Below, one piece after another: positions 1-6,673 of a stretch of DNA of 41,275 nucleotides. A model generated the notes under the pieces. It had not been told where the DNA came from. It did no database searches and saw only the letters and a list, made by a program, of their open reading frames with translations. The stretch's first letter is position 1, and each line of letters starts with the position of its first letter. The position numbers and the translations under genes were made by a program. Origin of the DNA: a virus; the IMG/VR virus record IMGVR_UViG_3300025293_000008, positions 1 to 41,275 of that record; one strand, given 5' to 3'.

Positions 1-122
1 GCCTAGCGAGGCATGTGACCAAAAACCCTGATCAACTCTGTTATCTGAATGGTTGGCTGAGTCGAGCCTTGAGTTTTGCCCATGCGACCAAAACACCCCT
101 GTCAGGTCTGTCAGAGCATTAA
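1..122 (+). CDS. Endolysin, 3' end only (left-end copy)
   Basis: The window opens inside this gene. The frame 3-122 encodes LARHVTKNPDQL and on to the stop TAA, and matches the C-terminal end of the complete endolysin at 38723-39265. Only about the last 39 residues are present, so no catalytic residue lies here. It overlaps the start of the phosphoesterase gene, as the right-hand copy does. The truncation comes from the window edge and is not a mutation. Confidence 0.85.
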   Translation, partial: LARHVTKNPDQLCYLNGWLSRALSFAHATKTPLSGLSEH

Positions 123-1227
123 GCGCAATCCCGTCAATATGGTGAGGAATCTGGATGCACGTAGTTGCCTCCAGTGTTACCGTGAACGGATTGGCATTTC
201 GTCGGTGGCCCGACCGCAAAGTACCTGTGTGTGTGGAAAACCGAAAAGCCATACAGCGAAGGTCTGTATGCACTGTTATAAGAAGCGTGGCACCACCCCG
301 GAAATGAAGGAAGCTATTAAGAAGCTGGTGCGCCAGCCCCTCACGTCGTTTGAGGAAGCGTGGGCGTTGTGGCAACAGACCATCGGCATGGCGAAGAACC
401 GCTATCGAGGTCCCGCAAAAGCGGTTCCCAAAAAAGATCGCACTAGGGTGCTTGTCATTCCTGACTTGCATGTCCCCTTCGAGGAGCCAGAGATGGTGGC
501 CGCGATGATTGCCAGAGAAGCGGAACAGACCGATGTGGCGATTCAGATCGGGGATATTTCAGACAGCTATTCGCTCTCGCGCTTCGCCAAGTATGAGCCG
601 GTGTCCTTTGCCCATGAGTGGGCGAAAGTCACACTGATGATGCAAACGCTCTCGGAGTCGTTTCCCGTGGTGAAGATTATTGTCGGCAACCATGACGCGA
701 GACTCAGGAAAGCGTTGGCATCACAACTAACACCAGACATGCTGGATGCAGTCTCAACGATGACGGGAGGGACCCTTTGCCCGGTCACGGCGCTGGCAAA
801 GAAGTTTCCGAATATCGAGATTGCCAGCCATGAGATTCCAAACTCGGATCATCAGGTCGATTGGCTGATGACGTATGGGGACTGTCTGCTGGCACATCCA
901 GAGAAATTTTCTCGAGTACCAGGCACTGCGATTCGCGCCTTTGAGGAATGGGTTGTGGACAATGCCAATGCGATGGGCATTGACGGGATTCGGCTGTTTA
1001 TTATGGGGCATACTCACGCTCTCAGTTTCTTTCCGTTCCGCGCTGGCAGTCTACTGGTGGAGTGTGGCTGTCTCTGCCGGACTCAGGGTTACATGACGAG
1101 CGCACGGATCGGAGGCCGACCACAGCGACGGGGCTATGTCACTTTTGAACAGGTCAAGGGCGTGACCGATCTCAACTCCGTGAAGATTCACTGGCTCGAC
1201 GTGGAGGACGGCCCGTGGAACTCATAA
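82..1227 (+). CDS. Metallophosphoesterase with N-terminal Zn ribbons
   Basis: The calcineurin-like phosphoesterase fold is visible by its metal-binding motifs in order: PDLH (D128, H130), GDISD (D158), GNHD (residues 202-205), a later LLAHP histidine and GHTH. Before this domain sit two CxxC-type pairs (C7/C10 with C29/C32, then CVC with CMHC near 49-65), which probably bind zinc and may contact nucleic acid. The substrate cannot be told: cyclic nucleotides, nucleic-acid ends or phosphoproteins are all possible for this superfamily. ATG at 82 is chosen; an in-frame TTG at 76 is possible and neither has a good Shine-Dalgarno. The gene overlaps the endolysin by 41 bases, so translational coupling is likely. 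It is followed by the C39-like gene. The right-end copy differs by one residue in the part compared (V/I), with the other changes silent. Confidence 0.85.
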   Translation: MRPKHPCQVCQSIKRNPVNMVRNLDARSCLQCYRERIGISSVARPQSTCVCGKPKSHTAKVCMHCYKKRGTTPEMKEAIKKLVRQPLTSFEEAWALWQQTIGMAKNRYRGPAKAVPKKDRTRVLVIPDLHVPFEEPEMVAAMIAREAEQTDVAIQIGDISDSYSLSRFAKYEPVSFAHEWAKVTLMMQTLSESFPVVKIIVGNHDARLRKALASQLTPDMLDAVSTMTGGTLCPVTALAKKFPNIEIASHEIPNSDHQVDWLMTYGDCLLAHPEKFSRVPGTAIRAFEEWVVDNANAMGIDGIRLFIMGHTHALSFFPFRAGSLLVECGCLCRTQGYMTSARIGGRPQRRGYVTFEQVKGVTDLNSVKIHWLDVEDGPWNS

Positions 1228-1679
1228 GACCGCACGTCTTCCTCCCGCAATGGCAAAAGTCTGACGGTGATTGCAGTGTGGCAAGTCTTTCGATGGCCAC
1301 AGGAATTCCCTATCACACCATTGCCGAGACAGCGAGGAAGGTAGGCCTGAAGAAAGTTATTCAGTCCGGCATGTGGCTCACCGAGATGGAGAAGCTGGTC
1401 AATGGCCTGACTTCCCCGATTCAGATGCGCGTCGTGTCACCGGAACGTGCGCTCGACGAAGGCTATGGACTCGTTGTGGTAAAATTCCTTCGCACCAAAG
1501 AGTATCACTCGCTCGCAGTATGGCATGGGCTGGTCTGCGACCCTCTCAATAGCCTGCTGTGGGAACCTGATGTTTATATCAAGAACAACTATCAGCGCAC
1601 ACGCTACCAGAATGGTGTGCTTCTCTACAGGGAGTCCGATGTCCAAAGTCGTGTTTCAAAGCGGAGCGTCACGAAGTGA
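1215..1679 (+). CDS. C39-like papain-fold cysteine peptidase homologue
   Basis: A 154-residue protein with the arrangement of C39-type peptidases: an early SDGDCSVASLSMATG stretch with the candidate nucleophile C20, then EYHSLAVWHG with candidate H98, and CDPLN with D109. This layout is seen in ABC-bacteriocin leader peptidases and in many stand-alone phage proteins of unknown target. There is no transporter domain, so a soluble peptidase or a degenerate binding fold is expected. The start is GTG at 1215, preceded by GGAGGA at 1203-1208, and it overlaps the phosphoesterase by 13 bases. The N-terminal 15 residues differ more between the two end copies than the rest of the protein does. The assignment rests on motif order only. 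Confidence 0.6.
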   Translation: MELIRPHVFLPQWQKSDGDCSVASLSMATGIPYHTIAETARKVGLKKVIQSGMWLTEMEKLVNGLTSPIQMRVVSPERALDEGYGLVVVKFLRTKEYHSLAVWHGLVCDPLNSLLWEPDVYIKNNYQRTRYQNGVLLYRESDVQSRVSKRSVTK

Positions 1680-1977
1680 ATATGCCCCAAGTTACCATCA
1701 AATCCCCTCCTCAGTCCTGCGCCGACTCGCCCAACGCTATCAGTTGGGAGTCGAGAAGCATGGTCGGCATAACTGGCTGAAGGGCGGATCGGACCCTGAT
1801 TACTTAACACAAGTCTACGACCATCTCATTGAACACCTTCTCTGTTATCGGGAGGGGGTTAATCCTGATGACGATCATTTGGGGGCGGTGCTGTGGGGCG
1901 TGGCTGCGCTGATCGAGTTCGAGGAACGCGGGCAACTGACTCCAGACATGCTTGGACTCCCCAAGGGGACACTTTAG
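1639..1977 (+). CDS. dATP/dGTP diphosphohydrolase N-terminal-like protein (dGTP_diPhyd_N)
   Basis: This 112-residue protein carries the all-alpha, MazG-like pattern of the phage dGTP_diPhyd_N/DUF5664 family: LGVEKHGRHNW at 36-46, then DHLIEHLLCYREG at 61-73 and DDDHLGAVLWGVAALIEFEE at 77-96, whose acidic and histidine residues would bind metal. Family members are linked to hydrolysis of purine dNTPs, so a role in shaping the nucleotide pool during infection is plausible. ATG at 1639 is chosen because AGGGAG lies just upstream; a longer reading from 1525 has no such site. It overlaps the C39-like gene by 41 bases. The C-terminus (PKGTL) differs from the right copy (PDVDTK) because the 100-base insertion begins here. 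Confidence 0.65.
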   Translation: MSKVVFQSGASRSEYAPSYHQIPSSVLRRLAQRYQLGVEKHGRHNWLKGGSDPDYLTQVYDHLIEHLLCYREGVNPDDDHLGAVLWGVAALIEFEERGQLTPDMLGLPKGTL

Positions 1978-2020
1978 CGAAACTTAGCGGAACTTTGCGG
2001 ACAAAAGCGGACACTTTTTT
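1969..2020 (+). repeat. Short tandem, iteron-like repeats in the left-copy-only insertion
   Basis: Five adjacent units of 10-11 bases: ACACTTTAGCG, AAACTTAGCGG, AACTTTGCGG, ACAAAAGCGG, ACACTTTTTT. They lie within about 100 bases (1963-2062) that are absent from the right-end copy, where the neighbouring genes overlap directly. They could be protein-binding repeats, a leader element or an insertion scar. Confidence 0.6.
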
Positions 2021-2063
2021 CTGCATTAGCGATTGATTGGGGAATGTTTGTTGTGGTAGGGAC

Positions 2064-2309
2064 ATGTGGATATTAAGTAGGACGTTCCTTCGGGCGTTTG
2101 GGATTGTCTGCTGTACGAGTGCGAACGTGGTCTTCCTGTCACGGGGGGCGATGGGCTATGCGTTTGTCACCGGCTTCCTGATTAGCTATCTCTGGTGGCA
2201 CAACGCAAAAACGGCGGCCCACGCTGATGGTCGGTGGACCGCCGTGATCTTTGGACTTGGGGCAGCGACTGGCACCGTCGTGGGAGCCAGCCTTGCACGA
2301 TTACTTTAG
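2064..2309 (+). CDS. Small two-helix membrane protein
   Basis: An 81-residue protein with an N-terminal hydrophobic stretch (residues 9-24), a GYAFVTGFLISYLWW segment at about 31-45, and a glycine-rich hydrophobic C-terminus (AVIFGLGAATGTVVGASLA). Two to three membrane passes are likely, with no catalytic motif. ATG at 2064 follows GTAGGGA; the upstream ATG at 2037 lacks support, and the right copy starts at the equivalent ATG at 41107. It is the last gene of the rightward late operon and its stop overlaps tail-to-tail with the stop of the leftward SSB-tailed gene. Function unknown; a host-membrane or superinfection role would fit its position but is inference. Confidence 0.65.
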   Translation: MWILSRTFLRAFGIVCCTSANVVFLSRGAMGYAFVTGFLISYLWWHNAKTAAHADGRWTAVIFGLGAATGTVVGASLARLL

Positions 2310-2578
2310 AACGGAATGTCGTCGTCTGGTTCTTCTCGCTTAGAAGTTTCTGGGGTGTTCTGTTTTGGTATGTAGGTATCTCGTATAGGGTTTTCTCCCT
2401 CTTTTAGAAATCCGCTAAGTCTATAGTGAGGGTGTTTTTCTTCTGTTTTTTTCTCGTTCACATAGATATAGGCCGTTTGTGTCCACCCATTAACGGTCAT
2501 TTCAACTTTGCCTTTATGGTTGGCCCCTTTTCGTGGTTTCCAAAGCGCTCCGACGAATTGCGATTTCTCTTCACTCAC
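2306..2578 (-). CDS. SSB-tailed protein, probable ssDNA-binding
   Basis: A 90-residue protein ending in PDDDIPF, the acidic tail that in bacterial SSB recruits repair and replication proteins. The N-terminal half (FVGALWKPRKG, GKVEMTVNGW, KTEEKHPHY) is a short beta-rich domain of a type common in phages, possibly OB-like but too short for a full SSB. A related protein without the tail lies at 12380-12709. The start is GTG at 2578, with GGAG five bases upstream, overlapping the VRR-NUC gene by 8 bases. It is the last gene of the leftward recombination operon, which fits a role in presenting single-stranded DNA or recruiting host proteins. The tail is seen directly; DNA binding is inferred. Confidence 0.6.
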   Translation of the reverse strand: MSEEKSQFVGALWKPRKGANHKGKVEMTVNGWTQTAYIYVNEKKTEEKHPHYRLSGFLKEGENPIRDTYIPKQNTPETSKREEPDDDIPF

Positions 2579-2864
2579 AGTGTCTCCTTAGTTTGGTTAA
2601 CAACGCTACACAGTCCTCTTTGGTTTTGACAAGATAAACCGGAGATCCCCACCGCCGTGCCCATTCCTCTTGCCACGTATTGAGCTTGCCGTGCTCCGAT
2701 TTGACTTCCACAAGATAGCACTGCTTCTGGTAGGAAATCAGCAGGTCGGGGACTCCAGCCTTCATCAGCTTGCCAAGTTGTGCCAGTGATAAGACGGAAC
2801 AGCCCATCGTGCGAAAGCACCTGACCAGTTCGGCGTGATTCTTATCCACGCGACTAGCTCTCAT
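2571..2864 (-). CDS. VRR-NUC family nuclease
   Basis: A 97-residue protein with the PD-(D/E)XK core of VRR-NUC nucleases: GVPDLLISYQ supplies the aspartate and LVEVKSEHGKLNTWQEEW supplies the ExK. Stand-alone phage members are thought to cut branched or structured DNA such as Holliday junctions. ATG at 2864 is chosen because it forms an ATGA overlap with the HNH gene and has GGAG five bases upstream; a start four codons earlier is possible. Its place between the HNH nuclease and the SSB-tailed gene supports a role in resolving recombination intermediates before packaging. Confidence 0.8.
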   Translation of the reverse strand: MRASRVDKNHAELVRCFRTMGCSVLSLAQLGKLMKAGVPDLLISYQKQCYLVEVKSEHGKLNTWQEEWARRWGSPVYLVKTKEDCVALLTKLRRHCE

Positions 2865-3178
2865 TTGAATCTCCATTGTACATCAATCGCGCCGTTCGCT
2901 CCCCGATCCGTGACCGGCTCCAGGTCGATTTTTCTGTCATGGATATCGGCATGGCACCGTGCACACACGCCACAGGTATTATTGGTGCTGTCCTCCCCCC
3001 CTTGACTGCGATACTTAATGTGATGGAGGTGCTCAGGAGGGCATTTCCCACATGCCCTGCACATGGAGTCTCTGGCGAAGACATCTCGCCGTACAGAGGC
3101 TCTGAGAGCCTGTAGTTCACGTTTCTGACGCGCCTTGCGCTTGGCTCTGCGCTCAGGCTTCGGAAAGCGGAGGTTCAT
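2861..3178 (-). CDS. HNH endonuclease
   Basis: A 105-residue protein with a basic N-terminus (PKPERRAKRKARQKR) and a classic HNH core: RDVFARDSMCRACG (first zinc CxxC), HLHHIKYRSQGG (HH metal/catalytic pair), then DSTNNTCGVCARCHADIHD (second CxxC and the final histidine). ATG at 3178 forms an ATGA overlap with the upstream gene, so it is preferred over a start 26 codons earlier that would run through that gene. It sits inside the replication operon, away from the terminase, so nicking in recombination or attack on competing DNA are both possible. Free-standing homing activity cannot be excluded, but no interrupted gene is seen. Confidence 0.8.
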   Translation of the reverse strand: MNLRFPKPERRAKRKARQKRELQALRASVRRDVFARDSMCRACGKCPPEHLHHIKYRSQGGEDSTNNTCGVCARCHADIHDRKIDLEPVTDRGANGAIDVQWRFK

Positions 3179-3648
3179 TGGGTCCTGCCCTGCGCCCTGT
3201 CGAGTGCACGAACACGCTTCGCGGAAAGGACAGGGTTGGTCATCTGGCAGGGACATCGGCTGACGGAGGATATCATGAGGCCAGAGGCTTTATCCAAGTG
3301 GTCTTTGTTATACCGCCAAGACGTATCTTCACACTCCTTGCAGTAGTAGGTCGGTCCGTCCTCTGAGTCTCCAGCACTCAACGCTGGGGCTGTCTTCCGT
3401 AACTCGGCGCTTTGATGCAGTCGATCCGAGACTTCCTTCCATTCCCCAGACGTGGGAAACCATTTCTGCCCTGCCCGACTCTGAATCTGCCTGCCTGCCT
3501 GCTCGATCACCTCAATCGGTAACGGATCGGTATGGTTCAGGGCATCAAAGTAGGCCTTGACCCCCACGCGGTGTTCCTCGCGTGGTGACAAGGTAATTAG
3601 CATGTTAGTAAAGATCCGCGCAAAGCGTTCCCGATCTTGATCAATCAT
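3175..3648 (-). CDS. Putative helicase-loader-like replication protein with Zn knuckle
   Basis: A 157-residue protein with an N-terminal helical part (ERFARIFTNMLITLSPREE, then VKAYFDAL...VIEQAGRQI) and FPTSGEW, a pattern reminiscent of lambda P-type helicase loaders, followed by a cysteine cluster (YYCKECEDTSW, then SRCPCQM) that could bind zinc. It directly follows the DUF1376 replication protein with an ATGA overlap and precedes the HNH gene with another, so it is co-translated with replication genes. No phage helicase is visible, so it would load the host helicase if the assignment is right. Similarity is at pattern level only. Confidence 0.45.
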   Translation of the reverse strand: MIDQDRERFARIFTNMLITLSPREEHRVGVKAYFDALNHTDPLPIEVIEQAGRQIQSRAGQKWFPTSGEWKEVSDRLHQSAELRKTAPALSAGDSEDGPTYYCKECEDTSWRYNKDHLDKASGLMISSVSRCPCQMTNPVLSAKRVRALDRAQGRTQ

Positions 3649-4424
3649 TCGGTTCCTCCTATAAATCGTCGGTTGGCACTGGAAATCTGTGAAATGTTAC
3701 CGTTTGGTTTGACAGCCTGAATCGACCTGCTGGGAACCGGCGTTTGCATCGCTTCTATGTGTTTCATCAGCGTGGTGGGAGAATTGATAATCCAATCCAA
3801 AGTCGCCCTCCAATTCCCATGACTCCCCGTGCCACAGGCTCGACACCAGTCCTGTGTGTTCAAATAGGCGAACAGATGCTTCCACGTCTCCCTGTCAGGG
3901 ACTTCCTCAATGCGTAACCGTAGTTTCGCCCGTCGCTTGTCGGTCAGCATCTTGACGTGTGGAATCGGCGCTGTCATCGTAGCGTTCCAGATCTCTTTGA
4001 TCTGTTCAGGATTAAGACTGAGACTAAGACTGGTAGGTTGATGGGGGCTTAAAGGGGGGGTTGACCCTCCCTTGCGAAGCTGTGTGGACTTTTTCCCACC
4101 CTGCTTGCCATACGCGATAGATTTTTCGCGGTACTCTTCCTGTTTTGCGCGTTCCGCTTCCAGTCTGGGGTTCTTTAGTGCTCCATCTTCAAGCGTAAAT
4201 TTGTCTTGTAACGTCTCCCACACTAACCGTTCTTCTCTCGCCGTACAGCCTAAAATCTTACACCGCGCTTTGGCTTCATTGGGAATTGATCCATTCTCCC
4301 AACTCCACGCCAAAAGTGAAATGTAGGCTCCGCGTTCGCGGAGGGAAAAGGTCAGTGTGCTGGCAAGAAAATTGGAGGCATAAAAACTAAAGGCTGGACT
4401 TTTTCGTCGATTCTTGGTGCTCAC
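3645..4424 (-). CDS. DUF1376 (YdaU-like) replication initiation protein
   Basis: The N-terminal ~85 residues match the DUF1376 winged-helix pattern found in phage and prophage replication proteins: SPAFSFYASNFLAST, LRERGAYISLLAWSWENG, CKILGCTAREE and a terminal LKNPRLEAERAKQEE helix. A low-complexity linker rich in Ser and Pro follows, then a C-terminal domain (IKEIWNAT...RRAKLRLRIEE...GNWRATLDWIINSP) typical of replisome-organiser tails. GTG at 4424 is chosen for its GGGAG at the right spacing; an ATG at 4475 would lengthen the overlap with the small upstream gene. It probably binds the origin and recruits the loader encoded just downstream. Confidence 0.75.
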   Translation of the reverse strand: MSTKNRRKSPAFSFYASNFLASTLTFSLRERGAYISLLAWSWENGSIPNEAKARCKILGCTAREERLVWETLQDKFTLEDGALKNPRLEAERAKQEEYREKSIAYGKQGGKKSTQLRKGGSTPPLSPHQPTSLSLSLNPEQIKEIWNATMTAPIPHVKMLTDKRRAKLRLRIEEVPDRETWKHLFAYLNTQDWCRACGTGSHGNWRATLDWIINSPTTLMKHIEAMQTPVPSRSIQAVKPNGNISQISSANRRFIGGTE

Positions 4425-4572
4425 GCTCACTCCCTTCGAAAGCATATAACGACTCATCATGCGCCCGACGACCATACACCATCATCACGCGGTCATAATC
4501 TCCACTCATCGGATAAAACACGGTGTGCGCTTCGATCCATTTCCAGACACGCCGGAACAGGTCTAGCGTCAC
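4387..4572 (-). CDS. Small hypothetical protein in recombination operon
   Basis: A 61-residue protein starting with GTG at 4572, where a GTGA overlap joins it to the stop of the NinB-like gene; a longer reading from 4629 would lie inside that gene. It begins LDLFRRVWKWIEAHTVFYP, a probable amphipathic helix, and ends in a charged Ser/Glu/Lys-rich tail. It overlaps the start of the DUF1376 gene by 38 bases, an unusually long overlap in this operon. No family recognised. The coupling to both neighbours is the main evidence that it is real. Confidence 0.5.
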   Translation of the reverse strand: MTLDLFRRVWKWIEAHTVFYPMSGDYDRVMMVYGRRAHDESLYAFEGSEREHQESTKKSSL

Positions 4573-4982
4573 CCCTTGTCTATCGGTGCGGTTTTTATTT
4601 GTAGGAAGTCCTGAGCAAACCATAAACACTGCTCAGTATAACTCCAGAAATCTGGCACATCCAACTCTTTTGTGGAGGCTGGCACCTGATGCTCCAACAC
4701 TTTCCCCGTCGGTGACTCTACCACCATCGGCTGGGCCAGGAACTCCTGCTTCATTAACTGGTGCATTTGTTGCTTCGAATACCCACACACCTCACCCATC
4801 TGTGTCATTAACTGCCAGTAAAACCGGTTCTGTTTCAGACTTCTGGACGCTTTTAATGGAAGAATGGTCAGCACATACTCCCCGTCAGCAAGCTGGGCCA
4901 CGCGTTCCTTGAACCGTGTCCGGTCATGGATAATCATGTCGCCCTGTTCGACCTTCATGGTGGCGTGTAATTCTGTGCTCAT
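4569..4982 (-). CDS. NinB-like recombination protein
   Basis: A 137-residue protein with the NinB-type signature SRSLKQNRFYWQLMTQMGEV and CGYSKQQMHQLMKQEFL (asparagine, aromatic YW, and a histidine-bearing helix), then STKELDVPDFWSYTEQ near the C-terminus. NinB (Orf) of lambda binds single-stranded DNA and helps replace RecFOR in recombination. ATG at 4982 is set by an ATGA overlap with the YqaJ exonuclease gene; a start at 5135 would lie within that gene. Together with ERF and YqaJ it completes a lambda-like recombination set. Confidence 0.7.
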   Translation of the reverse strand: MSTELHATMKVEQGDMIIHDRTRFKERVAQLADGEYVLTILPLKASRSLKQNRFYWQLMTQMGEVCGYSKQQMHQLMKQEFLAQPMVVESPTGKVLEHQVPASTKELDVPDFWSYTEQCLWFAQDFLQIKTAPIDKG

Positions 4983-5728
4983 GCGGTATCTCCCATGAAG
5001 TCCTGACGCGTACAGGTGGGCAGGGCACGTAAAAACTCCGTCTCGCGCTCCACTTCTTCCAGAAACACGGCAAGTGCTTGTTCGTAGCCTTCCAGATCCA
5101 GCATCGGATCGTCCCGATGAATCCGTCGTCCCCACAGCGTCACATTCTTTCGAAGCCGATCATCATACGCCAGAAAATCAATGTAGGATCGCTCCGGCAA
5201 ACAAAACAAATTGTGGCGCAGTTGGGGCACAACCGTGGGAGGAATTTTCCCTGCCTGTAGCAATGCCACATGCGTGTGGCTGGCATAGCACTTCAATTCA
5301 ACCAAACCGTCGGTTCCCACCAGCCCATCCGGACTGCACCCCACCCACTCATACGGGCTTCGAATATACCCACATTCGACCACGCCGTCTGAAGACTCCT
5401 CCAAGCCCAGAAGCCGGCGATAGGCCTCTCGCGCCTGCGGTTCCGTGTCAATCCCGTGTTGCATATCGGCGGTGACGTGTCCGTGCTGAAAATCCTCCAC
5501 GTTCCCCTGTTCATACCACGCCGGATCGTCGAGTATCCTCAACCGTTCGACTGCCAGTTGGGTTTTGAGCCTGCGCCGTGTCGCAGACTCAGCACCGGAT
5601 TTCGTTTTGGCTAACATAGCTGTCGCACGACTGCCCGTAACCTCCCCAGCACGAAACCGAAACCACGCGTCGGACCGTTGGTCCACTTCGACGTGGACCG
5701 CATCCTCGCTTCGTCGCGTTAAGGCCAT
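4979..5728 (-). CDS. YqaJ-family viral recombinase exonuclease
   Basis: A 249-residue lambda-exonuclease-fold protein. QRSDAWFRFRAGEVTGSRA at about 17-35 is the N-terminal YqaJ motif, HGIDTEPQAREAY carries the conserved glutamate, and GCSPDGLVGTDGLVELKC provides the PD-(D/E)XK aspartate and ExK. It would resect one strand of double-stranded ends, giving 3' tails for the annealing protein encoded just upstream. The start codon shares one base with the stop of the ERF gene (TAATG), so the pair is translationally coupled. Length fits the family and nothing appears to be missing. Confidence 0.9.
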   Translation of the reverse strand: MALTRRSEDAVHVEVDQRSDAWFRFRAGEVTGSRATAMLAKTKSGAESATRRRLKTQLAVERLRILDDPAWYEQGNVEDFQHGHVTADMQHGIDTEPQAREAYRRLLGLEESSDGVVECGYIRSPYEWVGCSPDGLVGTDGLVELKCYASHTHVALLQAGKIPPTVVPQLRHNLFCLPERSYIDFLAYDDRLRKNVTLWGRRIHRDDPMLDLEGYEQALAVFLEEVERETEFLRALPTCTRQDFMGDTA

Positions 5729-6309
5729 TATGTCCCCTTCTTATCTAACGGAGTCTGCTTGGGCTTCCGAGACTTTCCCGACGCGACGTTGGCATCATCG
5801 TCTCCCACGTCCACACCCTCCTCCAAGTCCGGCATATCTTCCTGTGCGCTGGGCACCAGACCGAAAATGTCCATGAGTTGCCCCCGACGGTAGTAGGTGT
5901 AGCCACTCTGCACCGCTTGCGGATCTTTCTCATCCTTGACCCGAAACATGAACGTGTATTCTCGATGTTCAGGAGCACATCCCACCCAATTTACGGGAGG
6001 GTGCCAACGAATCGTGGTAGTTAAGGTAAACACCTTCGCGTCCCAGGACCCGTTTCCCCGATGCTGGCTCATCGACAAGTCAGACTCATGCAGGAGGGGT
6101 TTCAAATGCAACAGAATCGCCCCAATGGTGGAATAGGCATTGTGAAAATGCGTGTTTTCAGCATCCTGGACCACCCGTGTTGCGTTTTGGGATACCTCCC
6201 AAATCGCCCTATCCAAATTATCCGTTGAAAACGACTCACTCAGTTGTGTAATGGTTTCCAGAAATTGACTTTTCTCGTAACCGTTCGGCGTGTTTTCCAT
6301 ATTAGACAT
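5728..6309 (-). CDS. ERF-family single-strand annealing protein
   Basis: A 193-residue protein with the ERF layout: HNAYSTIGAILLHLKPLLHE at 100-119 region, a beta-rich middle part and SGYTYYRRGQLMDIFGLVP, the conserved segment that in family members ends in an acidic cluster, here seen further on as VDVGDDDAN. A charged lysine-rich tail follows. ERF proteins anneal complementary strands and work with a 5'-3' exonuclease, here the adjacent YqaJ gene. ATG at 6309 has GAGG at good spacing. It is the first gene of the tightly overlapped recombination operon, with about 105 non-coding bases before it. Confidence 0.8.
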   Translation of the reverse strand: MSNMENTPNGYEKSQFLETITQLSESFSTDNLDRAIWEVSQNATRVVQDAENTHFHNAYSTIGAILLHLKPLLHESDLSMSQHRGNGSWDAKVFTLTTTIRWHPPVNWVGCAPEHREYTFMFRVKDEKDPQAVQSGYTYYRRGQLMDIFGLVPSAQEDMPDLEEGVDVGDDDANVASGKSRKPKQTPLDKKGT

Positions 6310-6328
6310 CGTTACCTCGTAAAATAGA

Positions 6329-6358
6329 TTGACGACATGTCAGCGTTCGAATTATAAT
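6329..6358 (+). promoter_or_regulatory. Sigma70-like promoter, antisense to the early operon
   Basis: TTGACG at 6329-6334 and a perfect TATAAT at 6353-6358, with an 18-base spacer, on the plus strand. It would transcribe rightward against the small leftward genes at 6415-7463. The -10 lies in ATTATAAT, which is palindromic, so a leftward promoter could share it, but no good -35 is seen on the minus strand at the usual distance. Confidence 0.4.
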
Positions 6359-6414
6359 GAGAACTGCAACCTTCAAAAGTGCAGGTGTGCTGACGATGTT
6401 TTTGGTTCCTCCCT

Positions 6415-6624
6415 TTACTCGTCAGTGCACCTTTTTTCTTTTGCCTCAACCTCTGCCACTTCCAGCCAATCACTCAACGACATTTCTCGCACACGGTCGT
6501 ATGCTTGGTCCATCGCTGTGCGTTCTGCATCGTCCTTCGTCGCACAATCGGTAATCTCGATGTCCTCAAACTCGACACCGCCCTCCAATTCCACATGTAC
6601 CGTGTAGGTTTTTGTCTCAGCCAT
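6415..6624 (-). CDS. Small acidic hypothetical protein
   Basis: A 69-residue acidic protein (MAETKTYTVHVELEGGVEF, then DDAERTAMDQAYDRV and SLSDWLEVAEVEAKEK), probably a short alpha/beta fold. It resembles small phage proteins that start with a beta strand and end in a helix, but no named family is recognised. Its start lies in the repeated box GGAGGAGAATCATGGCTGA, shared with its neighbours. A broken near-copy of its first residues lies just upstream (6617-6673). It may be a host-takeover or anti-defence factor, judged by place and size only. Confidence 0.65.
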   Translation of the reverse strand: MAETKTYTVHVELEGGVEFEDIEITDCATKDDAERTAMDQAYDRVREMSLSDWLEVAEVEAKEKRCTDE

Positions 6625-6673
6625 GATTCTCCTCCTTCTCCACCGTCACATTATATTGTTTCGTGTCAGCCAT
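6617..6673 (-). pseudogene. Truncated duplicate of the neighbouring gene start
   Basis: An 18-codon frame with a strong GGAGGAGAGTC leader encodes MADTKQYNVTVEKEENHG and stops inside the start box of the next gene. Its first residues parallel MAETKTYTVHVE of the 6415-6624 gene, so it looks like the remnant of a tandem duplication of the gene start. It may still serve as an upstream peptide coupling translation to the next gene. Confidence 0.5.

Larger units (their letters stand above)
1..2232. repeat. Left copy of diverged terminal repeat
   Basis: This stretch corresponds to 39144-41275, in the same orientation. Bases 11-629 look identical to 39154-39772. After that the copies differ by many scattered, mostly synonymous substitutions, and by about 100 bases present only here (roughly 1963-2062). 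All gene boundaries match. Because the differences are allelic in character, the likely origin is a circularly permuted genome whose assembly ran into a second strain variant; a true duplication or a terminal redundancy cannot be excluded. Confidence 0.9.

Noticed and set aside
2306-2309. Tail-to-tail stop codon overlap as a bidirectional terminator
   Set aside because: The stops of the two converging operons share bases, but no hairpin with a U-run was seen around 2280-2360 on either strand.
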